64,000 bases of DNA, taken from NCBI RefSeq assembly GCF_021696945.1, contig NZ_JACYHE010000011.1, forward strand, positions 60,142-124,141, read 5' to 3'. The notes below the pieces were generated by a model. That model was not told the origin of the DNA. It saw only the letters and a program-made list of their open reading frames with translations, and made no database searches. Shown here piece after piece: positions 23,638-31,977 of this stretch. The first letter of the stretch is position 1. Each line of letters starts with the position of its first letter. The position numbers and the translations under genes are program-made. Source of the DNA: Streptomyces sp. JJ36. Its GTDB lineage: Bacteria; Actinomycetota; Actinomycetes; Streptomycetales; Streptomycetaceae.

Positions 23638-25809
23638 TCAGTCCGGGATCAGGTCGCGCAGATTTCCCGGAGTGATGACCCGGGAGTCCGGGTGCAGCCC
23701 GTCCGGGCGTTCCAGGCCGATGTAGGTGACGGGCCCGTCCGGGACCGTTGTGCCGTCCCACAGCGTGGTGGCCGTGGCGCGGCCGGCCATCAGGTCGGTG
23801 AGGTGCCGCACCGTGAGGTAGTCGCGCTCCACGATGCCGCGCACCAGCGTCGCCACGGACACCCGGTTCCCCTCGACCTGGTTGGCGGCCGCGTTGCCGC
23901 GGAGGTAGACGTGCAGCCACTTGGCGCGCCAGCTGCCGTCGGTCCCGCGTAGGAACGCCAGCGGCAGCGCCACCCTGCCCGGGCCGCGCAGCTCCGACTT
24001 CATCCGCACCGTACGCGGCTCGAACGGCCGGCCCCGCTGCTCGGCGTCACGCAGCATGAAGCCGAAGAACGACTCCTCGGCCTCCTCGAACCCTTCGCCC
24101 GAGAAGATGTTGACCTGCGGGACGATGAAGGCGCGGCGCACGGCGTTCAGCCGCAGGTCGATGAACTCCGAGGCGCCGTCGGGTGCGTCCGTGATGTCGC
24201 CGGAGTGCTCGCCCTCGACCGCTGTGAGGTTGGTGTACGACAGCCAGGAGGGGCTTGCGTACCGGGTGTCCAGCATCAGCGCCGACAGGTCGTAGTCGGT
24301 GCTGCGTGCCGTCTGCTTCCAGTGGACGAAGAAGCGCAGCAGGTCACCGTCGACCGGGGAGAGGGAGCCCCGGGGCAGCACGCCCAGTCCGGCGGCCGTC
24401 GCCTTGCCGCTGAGCGGCAGGGCGACGTCGAGGACGCCGGGGTCGACCAGCAGGTGCCCCGGCTGCGGGAGGCGGCGGCGCGTCTCGGCGTCCAGCGCGG
24501 CGATCAGCCGCTTCCGCTCGGCCGGCGGTACGGGTGCGCGGGTGTCGGCGGTCGCCCAGGCGCGGGCGCGGCTGTTGACGAAGACACGCCGCCCGGCCCG
24601 GTCGTCCGTACGGTTGTGCAGGTGCTCACGTACGGACAGCAGCACCCGGCCGGAGACCTGCGGGGCGACCTGCTCGGCGGTGGCCACCACGGCGTCGCGC
24701 TCGTCCTGGGTGCGGCACATGCGCAGCAGCCGGTCCAGGGAACGGAACAGCTTGCCCGGCGCGGCCGTCAGCAGCCGCGCGGCGCCCGTGACGTCGTGCG
24801 CGCCCAGCAGCTCCTCGAACCGGCTGTCGAAGGACCGGACCTCCCTCTCCCCACGCGCGACGGCGAACACCTCCGCGGCATGCGGCAGACGCGGGTACTC
24901 GTGCGGGTGCAGTCGCTCCCCGAGCCGCTTGAACGCCTCACGGTGTGCGGTGACGTCGGCGAGTTTGGCGGGGGCTGCCGCGATCACCGCGTCGAGACCG
25001 GCGAGCAGCGCCCGGCGGACCGGCCGAGGCAGCGACCGGAACCGGGTCGGTTCCGTCAGCGTCACGTCGCCGCCCGAGAGTGCGCAGGCCAGGCGGAGCA
25101 CGTCGGTGACGGTGTCCAGCAGGAGGTCCGCCCCCGCCTCGAGGCGCGCTTGGTTGACAACGGCGCGGTTCTCCCGGACGGGTATCGCCTTCGGCTGCGG
25201 GCCGTCGGCGCAGCGCCGGGCGAGCGCAGCGAGGTCGTGCAGGTGCTCCTCGCCCAGCGGGGTGGTGCTGCCCGCCAGGGCCAGGTAGAGGCCGGTGACC
25301 TCGTCGGCCAGGGGACCGCCGGGGTGCAGGACGGTCACGCGGTCGCCAGCGGCTTCGATCAGCTCGTCGTGGGCGGCGAGCATCTCGGCGTACGTGTGCT
25401 GGTAGGTGCCGTACGACGGCAGGGTCAGCAGATCGACCACGCCGGTGCGGAGCTGGGCCAGGGTGCTCTCGCGGGAGGCGTCGTCGGCCAGCGCCTCCCA
25501 GATGCACCGCATCCAGAACTCGACCGTGTCCGGCACGTTGGCCGGAAAGTCCCGGAAGTAGACGTTGTGCCGGACGTGGTCGCCGACCATCTCGCGGACC
25601 GTGTCCAGTGTGCGCGTGGCGGTGCCGACGACCGTTTCCCCGGACAGCCGCGACAGGCGCTCCAGCAGTGGCGCCGACAGCTTGAAGCCCACGGACATCA
25701 GCGCGGCGTCGAACTGCCGCGCTGCCACGTCGCCCTGACCGGCAGGTCCGGACGGCTCGGGGAGACGGTGGGTGTGCCGGATGACCAGCGGTTCGAGGAG
25801 GTGGTCCAT
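23638..25809 (-). CDS. MXAN_6230/SCO0854-like protein with TerD-type domain
   Basis: A 723-aa protein that I recognise as resembling the MXAN_6230/SCO0854 family. The N-terminal 450 residues are helical (for example FDAALMSVGFKLSAPLLERL) and include a stretch of paired His/Arg residues, but no clear Cys-based RING cluster is visible. Residues about 520-690 look like a divergent TerD (tellurium-resistance, Ca-binding) domain: DYDLSALMLDTRY, EHSGDITDAPDGASEFIDLRL, VPQVNIFSGEGF. ATG 25809 is preferred, with GGGAG 9 bases upstream; open codons continue further up but lack coding bias. Role unknown; TerD proteins are linked to membrane-associated stress, metal and phage responses. It is monocistronic and followed by a hairpin. 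Confidence 0.65.
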   Translation of the reverse strand: MDHLLEPLVIRHTHRLPEPSGPAGQGDVAARQFDAALMSVGFKLSAPLLERLSRLSGETVVGTATRTLDTVREMVGDHVRHNVYFRDFPANVPDTVEFWMRCIWEALADDASRESTLAQLRTGVVDLLTLPSYGTYQHTYAEMLAAHDELIEAAGDRVTVLHPGGPLADEVTGLYLALAGSTTPLGEEHLHDLAALARRCADGPQPKAIPVRENRAVVNQARLEAGADLLLDTVTDVLRLACALSGGDVTLTEPTRFRSLPRPVRRALLAGLDAVIAAAPAKLADVTAHREAFKRLGERLHPHEYPRLPHAAEVFAVARGEREVRSFDSRFEELLGAHDVTGAARLLTAAPGKLFRSLDRLLRMCRTQDERDAVVATAEQVAPQVSGRVLLSVREHLHNRTDDRAGRRVFVNSRARAWATADTRAPVPPAERKRLIAALDAETRRRLPQPGHLLVDPGVLDVALPLSGKATAAGLGVLPRGSLSPVDGDLLRFFVHWKQTARSTDYDLSALMLDTRYASPSWLSYTNLTAVEGEHSGDITDAPDGASEFIDLRLNAVRRAFIVPQVNIFSGEGFEEAEESFFGFMLRDAEQRGRPFEPRTVRMKSELRGPGRVALPLAFLRGTDGSWRAKWLHVYLRGNAAANQVEGNRVSVATLVRGIVERDYLTVRHLTDLMAGRATATTLWDGTTVPDGPVTYIGLERPDGLHPDSRVITPGNLRDLIPD

Positions 25810-26031
25810 CCGGGCATGCTCCCAGAGCAGCCCCGGCGCGGCATCCGCGTTTTTCGCCCGCCGCGGGCAGCGGCCGGCCGCTGCCCGCGGGCGGTCAAGG
25901 TTCCTCATGAGGCGAGCTCGGCGTGCTGGACGGCTGCCGCAGAGGTCGCCCGGGGAGAGTAACCGGCCCGCGGTGGTGCTCGCCGCCACCGGCACGAGGC
26001 GCCGGCCCGGCCACGAGCTCTCATCCGCCGG

Positions 26032-26547
26032 TCAAAGCTTGCCGGCGATCACCCCGCGCCACGTCCATCCCGCCGCGAGGACCGTGTCGCGCACGGCTTC
26101 CTTCAGCGTCGCGTTGTCGAAGCGGAACGTTTCCGTCGCCTCAACACCGCCCTCGTCGCTGCGTCCGAGCGTCCGGTGCCAGGAGACCGTCTTCACCTGT
26201 CCACGCGTGGAGCCGGCTGGCAGCGTGAGTCCGGCCCGGTCCCCCGACCCGGGTGACCTCCCACTGAGGTCCAGCGCACGGACCTCGTGGCGCGCCGGAA
26301 CCAAGCGCATCCGGACCTGAAGGACACGGCTCATCTGCGTCCTGGCGAAGAACGACTGCCACGCCGGCTCCGCAACCCGCCACTCCGCCACCAGATCGGC
26401 GCCCTCCTCCGGTTTCCCCTCGCGTACGAGGTAGGGGACGTCCGTCCGGCTGAGGCCGAAGAGCACGGCTCGGACCTCGCCGACGGAACCCGGCGTCACA
26501 CCACTGCTGGGCCGCCTCGTCCCCGTCAGTCTGTCGGAAAGGCCCAT
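26032..26547 (-). CDS. Conserved hypothetical protein of Streptomyces (171 aa)
   Basis: A soluble 171-residue protein starting MGLSDRLTGTRRP. The pattern VPYLVREGKPEEGADLVAEW, then VLQVRMRLVPARHEVRALDL and the ending ETFRFDNATLKEAVRDTVLAAGWTWRGV is familiar from uncharacterised actinomycete proteins that look like beta-rich single-domain folds. There is no signal peptide, membrane segment or catalytic motif. The AGAGG about 9 bases before ATG 26547 is a usable ribosome site. It points away from the dienelactone hydrolase gene across a 370-base divergent region. Function unknown. Confidence 0.65.
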   Translation of the reverse strand: MGLSDRLTGTRRPSSGVTPGSVGEVRAVLFGLSRTDVPYLVREGKPEEGADLVAEWRVAEPAWQSFFARTQMSRVLQVRMRLVPARHEVRALDLSGRSPGSGDRAGLTLPAGSTRGQVKTVSWHRTLGRSDEGGVEATETFRFDNATLKEAVRDTVLAAGWTWRGVIAGKL

Positions 26548-26921
26548 CGATCAACCTCTGAGTGTCTTCGTTGTCGCCGTCCGCCCACTCTATGGTCGGT
26601 GATGTGCGGTGCGTACGGGCATCGCGTGCCCGGGACCGACCCTACCGAGGGAGCCAGCAGCGCCTGTCCGGCGGCGAGCGACGCTCCTCGGGGCCCGCTT
26701 TTCGCACGGCGAACCGGGCGCACACCTCGACGAGGTGTCGTCGGTGCACGGCAGCGCCTATGGTGACGAAAGTGATCATCAGTGGTTGACGTGACGTCAC
26801 GGACGGTGCGGCCGCCCGGGGCGGCCCTGCTCACCGCCGCAGGTACCGCAGACGCTGACCTACCTTGCGCTCCGTCAGCTCCGTTCCACGGGCCGGCCCC
26901 CTCACGTCAGGAAGGAAAAGC
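26548..26921. other. Divergent promoter region
   Basis: About 370 bases between divergent genes, with a 12-bp palindrome at 26790-26801 (listed separately). Open frames crossing it have no coding character. Confidence 0.4.
26790..26801. promoter_or_regulatory. Perfect 12-bp palindrome, possible operator
   Basis: CGTGACGTCACG is a perfect palindrome, about 120 bases upstream of the dienelactone hydrolase start. It overlaps a TTGACG hexamer (26786-26791) that could act as a -35 element, but no good -10 lies at the right distance. Regulator unknown. Confidence 0.35.
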
Positions 26922-27611
26922 TTGCCCACCAAGACCCTGCGGATTCCCACCACGGACGGCGCGGCGGACGCCTTCGGCGTGCGGCCCGCGCTGCGGGAGA
27001 CGGCTCGCGAACTGGCCGAGCACGGTTACTACGTGCTCGTCCCCAACCTTTACTACCGGCACGGCCCGGCACCGGTGACCGAACTCCCCGAGCACATCGG
27101 GGCGGGCGTCCGGCCCGCGGTCATCGGCCGGCTGATGCCTCTGATCGAGGCGCACACACCCGAACTCGTTCAACGCGACGCCGACGCCTACCTGAGGTTC
27201 CTCACTGCTCAGCCGGAGGCCACCGCCGGACCGGTCGCCGTGATCGGCTACTGCGTGGGCGCCGCTTTGGCAGTACGTACCGCGGCGGCCCACCCCGGCC
27301 AAGTGGCCGCCGTGGCTGGCTTCCACCCCGGTTTCCTGGTCACCGATGAGCCCGACAGCCCGCACCGCCTCGTGCCCGGGCTCACGGCTGAAGCGCACCT
27401 CGGCTTCGCGGAAGGCGACGTGACGCCCGAGGCGCTCAGCGAGCTCAACCAGGCTCTGGACACCGCGGGCGTCGGCTACACCACCGAGGTCTACCCCGGC
27501 ACCGTCCACGGTTTCACCATGTCCGACACCGACGCCTTCGACCCCTCCGCCAAGCAGCGCCACTGGGACCGGCTGCTCCCCCTCCTCGAACGCACCCTGC
27601 GAGACGTGTGA
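26922..27611 (+). CDS. Dienelactone hydrolase family protein with apparent internal deletion
   Basis: A 229-aa alpha/beta-hydrolase of the dienelactone hydrolase family. The nucleophile motif GYCVGAALA has the family Cys, and the His lies in PGTVHGF. TTG 26922 is the likely start (MPTKTLRIPTTDG), with AGGAAGGA a few bases upstream. The early part reads GAADAFGVRPALRE. In relatives I remember, about 20 residues (a strand and loop ending in PDAFGVRP) separate GxADAF from GVRPxLRE. Here these two ADAF-like blocks are joined directly, as if recombination between the repeats had removed the segment. That would remove a strand near the active site and may impair activity. The substrate is unknown. 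Confidence 0.75.
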   Translation: MPTKTLRIPTTDGAADAFGVRPALRETARELAEHGYYVLVPNLYYRHGPAPVTELPEHIGAGVRPAVIGRLMPLIEAHTPELVQRDADAYLRFLTAQPEATAGPVAVIGYCVGAALAVRTAAAHPGQVAAVAGFHPGFLVTDEPDSPHRLVPGLTAEAHLGFAEGDVTPEALSELNQALDTAGVGYTTEVYPGTVHGFTMSDTDAFDPSAKQRHWDRLLPLLERTLRDV

Positions 27612-27677
27612 GGCGTGGTGCGGCGCGCGCACCGGAACCGGGAGCCTGGCGAACGGCCGGTAGGTACGGTGACCGGC

Positions 27678-28337
27678 ATGACCGAGGACGCGGAGAGCGT
27701 GCGTGCGGCCTGGCAAAGGATCGAGGCGTGGCTTCGTGAGTGTGCTCCGGCTTCGGCGGCCCTGCTGCGCCCGCCGGCTTCCGATGGGCAGCTCGCCGCC
27801 CTGGAGTACGACCTCGGTGTGCGCCTGCCGTCCACGGTGCGCGCGTGGTACCGGATGCGCGACGGTGCGCTGGGCTCACATCCGGACGACGGTGCCCGCC
27901 CCGGGGAGGTCTGGGGCGTGGCCGGGTGGCTCCCGGGTGCTTACACCTGGCTGCGGCTCGAAGAGGTGCGCCGGTTCTACGAACTCCAGGTGGAGCACTG
28001 GGATCGTGAACCCGGCCTGGTTCCCGTCGCCAGCGACCCGGGCGAAGGCTCGTACGGTCTCTATGTCGACTGCCGCGAGGGCGAACCCGCCTACGGCACC
28101 CTCGGCACCTGGGCAGTCGAATCCGAGAGCGAGCCGCTGCCTCCCGGCAGCGACGGCTGGCCCCTTGGGGACTGGCTGCATGAGCTCGCATCGGCGCTGG
28201 AGCAACACCGGTGCCTGCGCGGGCCGGACGGCCGCGAGGACGTCCACCATCGGCCTGTTCTCCATCTGAGTGGTGTGACCTGGGTCGACGACCGGGACGG
28301 CTGCAAGGACGGGATGCGTGACCTCAGGGGTCTCTGA
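27678..28337 (+). CDS. SMI1/KNR4 (SUKH) family protein
   Basis: A 219-aa protein of the SUKH superfamily. Diagnostic are AALEYDLGVRLPSTVRAWYRM (the conserved E-x2-LGxxLPxxxxxWYxxxDG block, about residues 39-60), then SYGLYVDCREGEPAYG and WPLGDWLHELASALEQ. SUKH proteins commonly act as immunity proteins to polymorphic toxins or as stand-alone hubs. No toxin gene is adjacent here, so it may be an orphan immunity gene. ATG 27678 is chosen over the in-frame upstream GTG because the family domain begins soon after. It follows the hydrolase gene by 66 bases on the same strand. Confidence 0.75.
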   Translation: MTEDAESVRAAWQRIEAWLRECAPASAALLRPPASDGQLAALEYDLGVRLPSTVRAWYRMRDGALGSHPDDGARPGEVWGVAGWLPGAYTWLRLEEVRRFYELQVEHWDREPGLVPVASDPGEGSYGLYVDCREGEPAYGTLGTWAVESESEPLPPGSDGWPLGDWLHELASALEQHRCLRGPDGREDVHHRPVLHLSGVTWVDDRDGCKDGMRDLRGL

Positions 28338-28462
28338 ATCCCTGCACGAGGATCTTCGGTCGGCAGCGCCCACCGTGTGACGACCATGCGTCGCGCAGTG
28401 TGACGAGCGGGCGGCGGCGGTCTCCGGATGGCCCGCCGGCCCTCCGGGCCGGAAGAGAGGAG

Positions 28463-28499
28463 CCGCGCCGGCCAGGAGGGGATGGCCTGGCCGGCGCGG
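28463..28499. terminator. Strong 14-bp hairpin between convergent genes
   Basis: CCGCGCCGGCCAGG (28463-28476) pairs perfectly with CCTGGCCGGCGCGG (28486-28499), 9-base loop. It lies between the SUKH gene (plus) and the lectin gene (minus) and may terminate both. Confidence 0.65.
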
Positions 28500-28554
28500 A
28501 GACATGGCCGACGTGTGGCGCCTTGCCGGGCGGTAGCGGCCGGTGGCGGCCGGG

Positions 28555-29136
28555 TCAGTACCGCCACGGCTGGTCGTTGGGCCGGAGGGCCCAGAGCCGG
28601 TCGGAGGACGGGTAGGACGTGTCGAGGTAGAGCGTGTTCCAGCTCCCGTTCCCGTACGTGTCGAGCGTCAGCGCGAGCCTCGTGTTCACGACGGGACGCC
28701 AGATCCGCCAGCGGGTGTTCGTGCCGCCGACCGTCTCGGGCTGGAGGTTCCACTTCTGGAGGTCCGACCCGTTGCAGGTCTTCACCACGATGCGCATGCC
28801 CCGCGTGGGCGAGGTGGTCTGCGGCTGGAGGCACTTGTTCGCCGCCACGTTCCGGAGGACCCGGTTGTGTGTGCCGTCGGGCAGCCGGTCGCCGACGACC
28901 TGCGACGTCCACTCCTCCGTGCTGTACTTCCAGCCCGGGTCCCGCAGGCTGTTGGCGTACGCCCCTTCGGCCACGGTGTTGTTGTCCACCAGGGCGAGGC
29001 GTGAGCCGTCCTTCTTGTTGATGAGGTCGAAGGAGCCGGGCTCGGCGGAGGCCGGTGCGGCGCCGGCGGCGACGAGGCTGGCGAGGGTCAGTACCGCGGT
29101 GGAGGCGGCGACGGCGGTGCGACGAAGCGTGGGCAT
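28555..29136 (-). CDS. Secreted ricin-type beta-trefoil lectin domain protein
   Basis: A 193-aa exported protein. It has an N-terminal Sec signal: RR at residues 5-6, hydrophobic AVAASTAVLTLASLVAAGAA, and likely cleavage after APASA (about residue 30). The mature part is a single ricin-like trefoil: FDLINKKDGSRLALVDNN, then NRVLRNVAANKCLQPQT, CNGSDLQKWNLQPE (QxW-type repeat) and LWALRPNDQPWRY. Such domains bind carbohydrates. No attached enzyme domain is present, so it may bind cell wall or plant/fungal polysaccharide on its own. ATG 29136 has GGGAAG upstream. It is divergent from the reductase gene. Confidence 0.8.
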   Translation of the reverse strand: MPTLRRTAVAASTAVLTLASLVAAGAAPASAEPGSFDLINKKDGSRLALVDNNTVAEGAYANSLRDPGWKYSTEEWTSQVVGDRLPDGTHNRVLRNVAANKCLQPQTTSPTRGMRIVVKTCNGSDLQKWNLQPETVGGTNTRWRIWRPVVNTRLALTLDTYGNGSWNTLYLDTSYPSSDRLWALRPNDQPWRY

Positions 29137-29486
29137 GAGTGTGCTTCCCTCCCAGGGGCCGGGGTGCGAACCAACTGGTCCGGCACGAGTCTGCACGCCC
29201 GAAGGGGAATACCGGGGCGAGAGCGGCGAACACCGTTCGATGGTGTAAGGACCTCGCTTAGCAGGCATTCCACCGGCCCGGCTCGGGTAGAGCCGACGCT
29301 ACGCTGCTTGCGCTCCCTTGATGCCGGCGGCCGCCGCCTCGCCGGTGCCACATCCGTCTGAGGGGCACCGGCGCCGACGAGGCGAAGGGCGGCGTCCCGG
29401 CGCAGACCCGATGTGCGTCACGGACGCAGCGATGAGTTTTCCCGGCTCGGAGAGTCTCACCACTGTCGACAACACGGGAGAACCAC
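29137..29486. other. Divergent intergenic region
   Basis: 350 bases between the lectin and reductase genes; it must contain both promoters. No confident promoter elements, repeats or RNA structure were seen. Confidence 0.4.
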
Positions 29487-30134
29487 GTGACACAACTGCT
29501 GAGAGTCCAGAACTTCAACGTCTCGAGTGACGGGATCGGGGCCGGAGAGGGCCAGAGCCTCGACCGGCCGTTCGGCACCGTCGACCGGCCCGAGAGGCTG
29601 TTCGCCTGGGCAGGCGCCACGGCGAGCTGGCCCAACCGGACCGACCCCGGAGGGAGCCGGGGCCTCGACGACTACTTCACCCGCGACTACGCACACAACA
29701 TCGGCGCCGAGATCATGGGCCGTCACAAGTTCGGTCCCCAGCGTGGGCCCTGGCGCGACCACGAGTGGCGCGGCTGGTGGGGTGACGAGCCCCCCTTCCA
29801 CACTCCGGTGTTCGTCCTGACGCATCATGAGCGTCCTTCGTTCACGCTCTCCGACACCACGTTCCACTTCGTCGGCGGTGACCCGGCCACCGTCCTCCGG
29901 CAGGCACGGGAGGCCGCGCACGGCAAGGACGTACGGCTCGGCGGCGGGGTCACCACCATCCGCCAGTTCCTGGACGCCGACCTCGTCGACACCCTGCACG
30001 TGGCCGTCTCCCCGGTGGCGCTCGGGACCGGGCTCAGGCTCTGGGATTCCCCCGACGACCTGCTCGACCGGTTCCACCACGAGGCCGTGCCCAGCCCGAG
30101 CGGGGTGACGCACCACCTGTTCTGGCGCAGGTGA
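29487..30134 (+). CDS. Dihydrofolate reductase-like (RibD C-terminal) family protein
   Basis: A 215-aa protein of the RibD-C/DHFR-like family, presumed NAD(P)H-dependent reductase. Features are the N-terminal VQNFNVSSDGIGAGEGQSL, EIMGRHKFGPQRG, PVFVLTHHERPSFTL, and the dinucleotide-binding segment VRLGGGVTTIRQFLDADLVD (about residues 150-170), then LHVAVSPVALGTG. GTG 29487 has GGGAG 7 bases upstream. Members are widespread in Streptomyces with no defined substrate; most are not true folate enzymes. Confidence 0.8.
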   Translation: MTQLLRVQNFNVSSDGIGAGEGQSLDRPFGTVDRPERLFAWAGATASWPNRTDPGGSRGLDDYFTRDYAHNIGAEIMGRHKFGPQRGPWRDHEWRGWWGDEPPFHTPVFVLTHHERPSFTLSDTTFHFVGGDPATVLRQAREAAHGKDVRLGGGVTTIRQFLDADLVDTLHVAVSPVALGTGLRLWDSPDDLLDRFHHEAVPSPSGVTHHLFWRR

Positions 30135-30366
30135 CAGGAGGACCCGCTCAGGGACGCCCGGAGCGCGCGCTCCGGGGAGGCGGGCGCGGCACCGTACGGG
30201 GGCCGGGAAGCGCCGGCTCCCGGCACCGGTGCGTGCAGCGCTGTGGGCGTCGGCCACTGCGGCCGGTACGGCCGGGCGGGCCCTCGCCCTGTCCCGCTGC
30301 CTTCGCTCCGCCGACCGCAGAACGGGAAAAGTGGAGCGCGTGCACACAGGAGCGTACGGTCGGCTT

Positions 30367-31641
30367 GTGGAGGGACCGAAGCGGCTCAGCGCCGACGACG
30401 CCCGGCTCCTGGAGCTCGAGTCGGCGGCGATCGCCGGCCACACGCTGAAGATGATCGTGCTCGGGCCCGGCCGCGACCCGCTGGACGTCGGCCGGCTGCG
30501 GGAGCACGTCGACGCGCGGCTCGGTCCCGGATCACGCGGCCGCGAGCGGGTGGCGCTCCCCGAAGCGCACTGGGTCACCGACGACGCGTTCGACATCTCC
30601 GCCCACGTCCGCCGCTGCGACGGCACCGCCGGGATCGACGAGCGCGACGCGTGGGCGGTGGCGGGTGAGCTGATGTCCGAGCGGCTCGATCACCGCCGCC
30701 CGCTGTGGGCCATCGACCTCGTCGGTCCGCTCGCCGACGGCCGCGAGGTGATCGTCGCGCGCATCCACCACGCCATGGCGGACGGGATCAGCTGCCTTCG
30801 CTTCCTCGACGAGGCCCTGTGGGAGCCGCCCGGCGCTGCGCCGCCGCCCGCACACCGGGCCGGCGCAGCGCCGGGGCCGGCCCGACCGCCACGGCACGAA
30901 CTGCGCCGGCTCCCGGCGACGCTGCGGCGCGAGTTCGGCCACCGCGCGAGGGACTCGGCACTCGACCGCGAGATCGGTGCCCGGCGCGAGCTCGCCGTCA
31001 CCGCGGTACCGCTTGCCGAGCTCAAGGCCATCGGTGCCGCGCGGCCCCATCGGGCCACGGTCAACGACGTGCTGCTCGCCGCCGTCTGCGGCGCCCTGCG
31101 CACCTGGCCGGCCGCCGACGGGCGCCTCGGCAGGCTCCGGGCCCAGGTGCCGGTCAGCCTCCATCGCCGCGACGAGGACGCGGCGGGGCCCGGCAACCGC
31201 GACGCGTTCCTCAACGTCGACCTGCCCCTCACCGAGCCCGATCCGCCGACCCGTCTGGACCGGATCAGCGGCGAGACCGCCACCCGTAAGGCCGCCGGCG
31301 ACGCCCAGGAGCTCTACGACTTCTTCCACGCCCTGGCCCGCTGCCCGCCGCTCGGTCGGATCGTCGGACGCCTCGCCGCAGGGCCGCACGAGTTCAGCCT
31401 GGCGATCTCCAATGTGCCCGGGCCGCGCACGGCGCTCTCGGTCACCGGCCGGCCGGTCACCGGCTTGTACTCCGTCGCCGAGCCGGCGCAGCGGCACGCG
31501 CTCCGGGTCTCGGCGCTCTCCTACGCGGGGACACTCGGTGTCGGGGTCTGCACCGACCCCGAGGTGCTGCCCGGGATCGCCGGGCTGGCCGACGCGATCG
31601 GCGAGGCGGTCGCCGAGCTGCGGCGAGCCGTGCCCGGATGA
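30367..31641 (+). CDS. Wax ester synthase/diacylglycerol acyltransferase (WS/DGAT) family
   Basis: A 424-aa acyltransferase that would join acyl-CoA to diacylglycerol or a fatty alcohol, forming storage lipid. The catalytic HHAMADG (HHxxxDG; nucleotides 30766-30786) is intact. Other family blocks are RLSADDARLLELES at the N-terminus, ATVNDVLLAAVCGALR, the NxDxF-like GNRDAFLNVDLPL, and SNVPGPRTALSVTGRPV near the end. I set the start at GTG 30367 because homologues begin just before the RLS block; GTG 30331 or 30340 are in frame and possible. It stands alone on the plus strand. Confidence 0.85.
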   Translation: MEGPKRLSADDARLLELESAAIAGHTLKMIVLGPGRDPLDVGRLREHVDARLGPGSRGRERVALPEAHWVTDDAFDISAHVRRCDGTAGIDERDAWAVAGELMSERLDHRRPLWAIDLVGPLADGREVIVARIHHAMADGISCLRFLDEALWEPPGAAPPPAHRAGAAPGPARPPRHELRRLPATLRREFGHRARDSALDREIGARRELAVTAVPLAELKAIGAARPHRATVNDVLLAAVCGALRTWPAADGRLGRLRAQVPVSLHRRDEDAAGPGNRDAFLNVDLPLTEPDPPTRLDRISGETATRKAAGDAQELYDFFHALARCPPLGRIVGRLAAGPHEFSLAISNVPGPRTALSVTGRPVTGLYSVAEPAQRHALRVSALSYAGTLGVGVCTDPEVLPGIAGLADAIGEAVAELRRAVPG

Positions 31642-31977
31642 CGCCCGCGCCGCCCACTGCTGTGGCCTCGCGGCGCCTCGTCAGGTCGTCAGCATCAGGC
31701 GTCGACGACCGCCTTCCCCGATCTCCGCCGGCGGGACTCACAGGTCGCACTGGGCCGGCTCACCGGGCTCGCAGCCGGTTCGTGGGACCGGATCGGCCAC
31801 CTGCTACACCGGCCGTGGTTCCCGCACCTGCCGCGTGAGCACCGCACTGGAGCGAGTCCCTCGATCCCTCAGGTGCGGATCGAACGAAGGGCCGTACCGC
31901 GGCGCGCCGAGCCGTAGACTTCGGCCGTGAACGCCGACGACGTCTGGCCGTTGCGCGCCCCCGCAGGAGGAGATCGC
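31642..31977. other. Intergenic region upstream of the PH-like protein gene
   Basis: 336 bases without a supported gene. Only the ribosome site just before 31978 stands out. Confidence 0.4.

Noticed and set aside
24205..25962. 585-codon plus-strand open frame
   Set aside because: Antisense to the TerD-domain gene; no family features.
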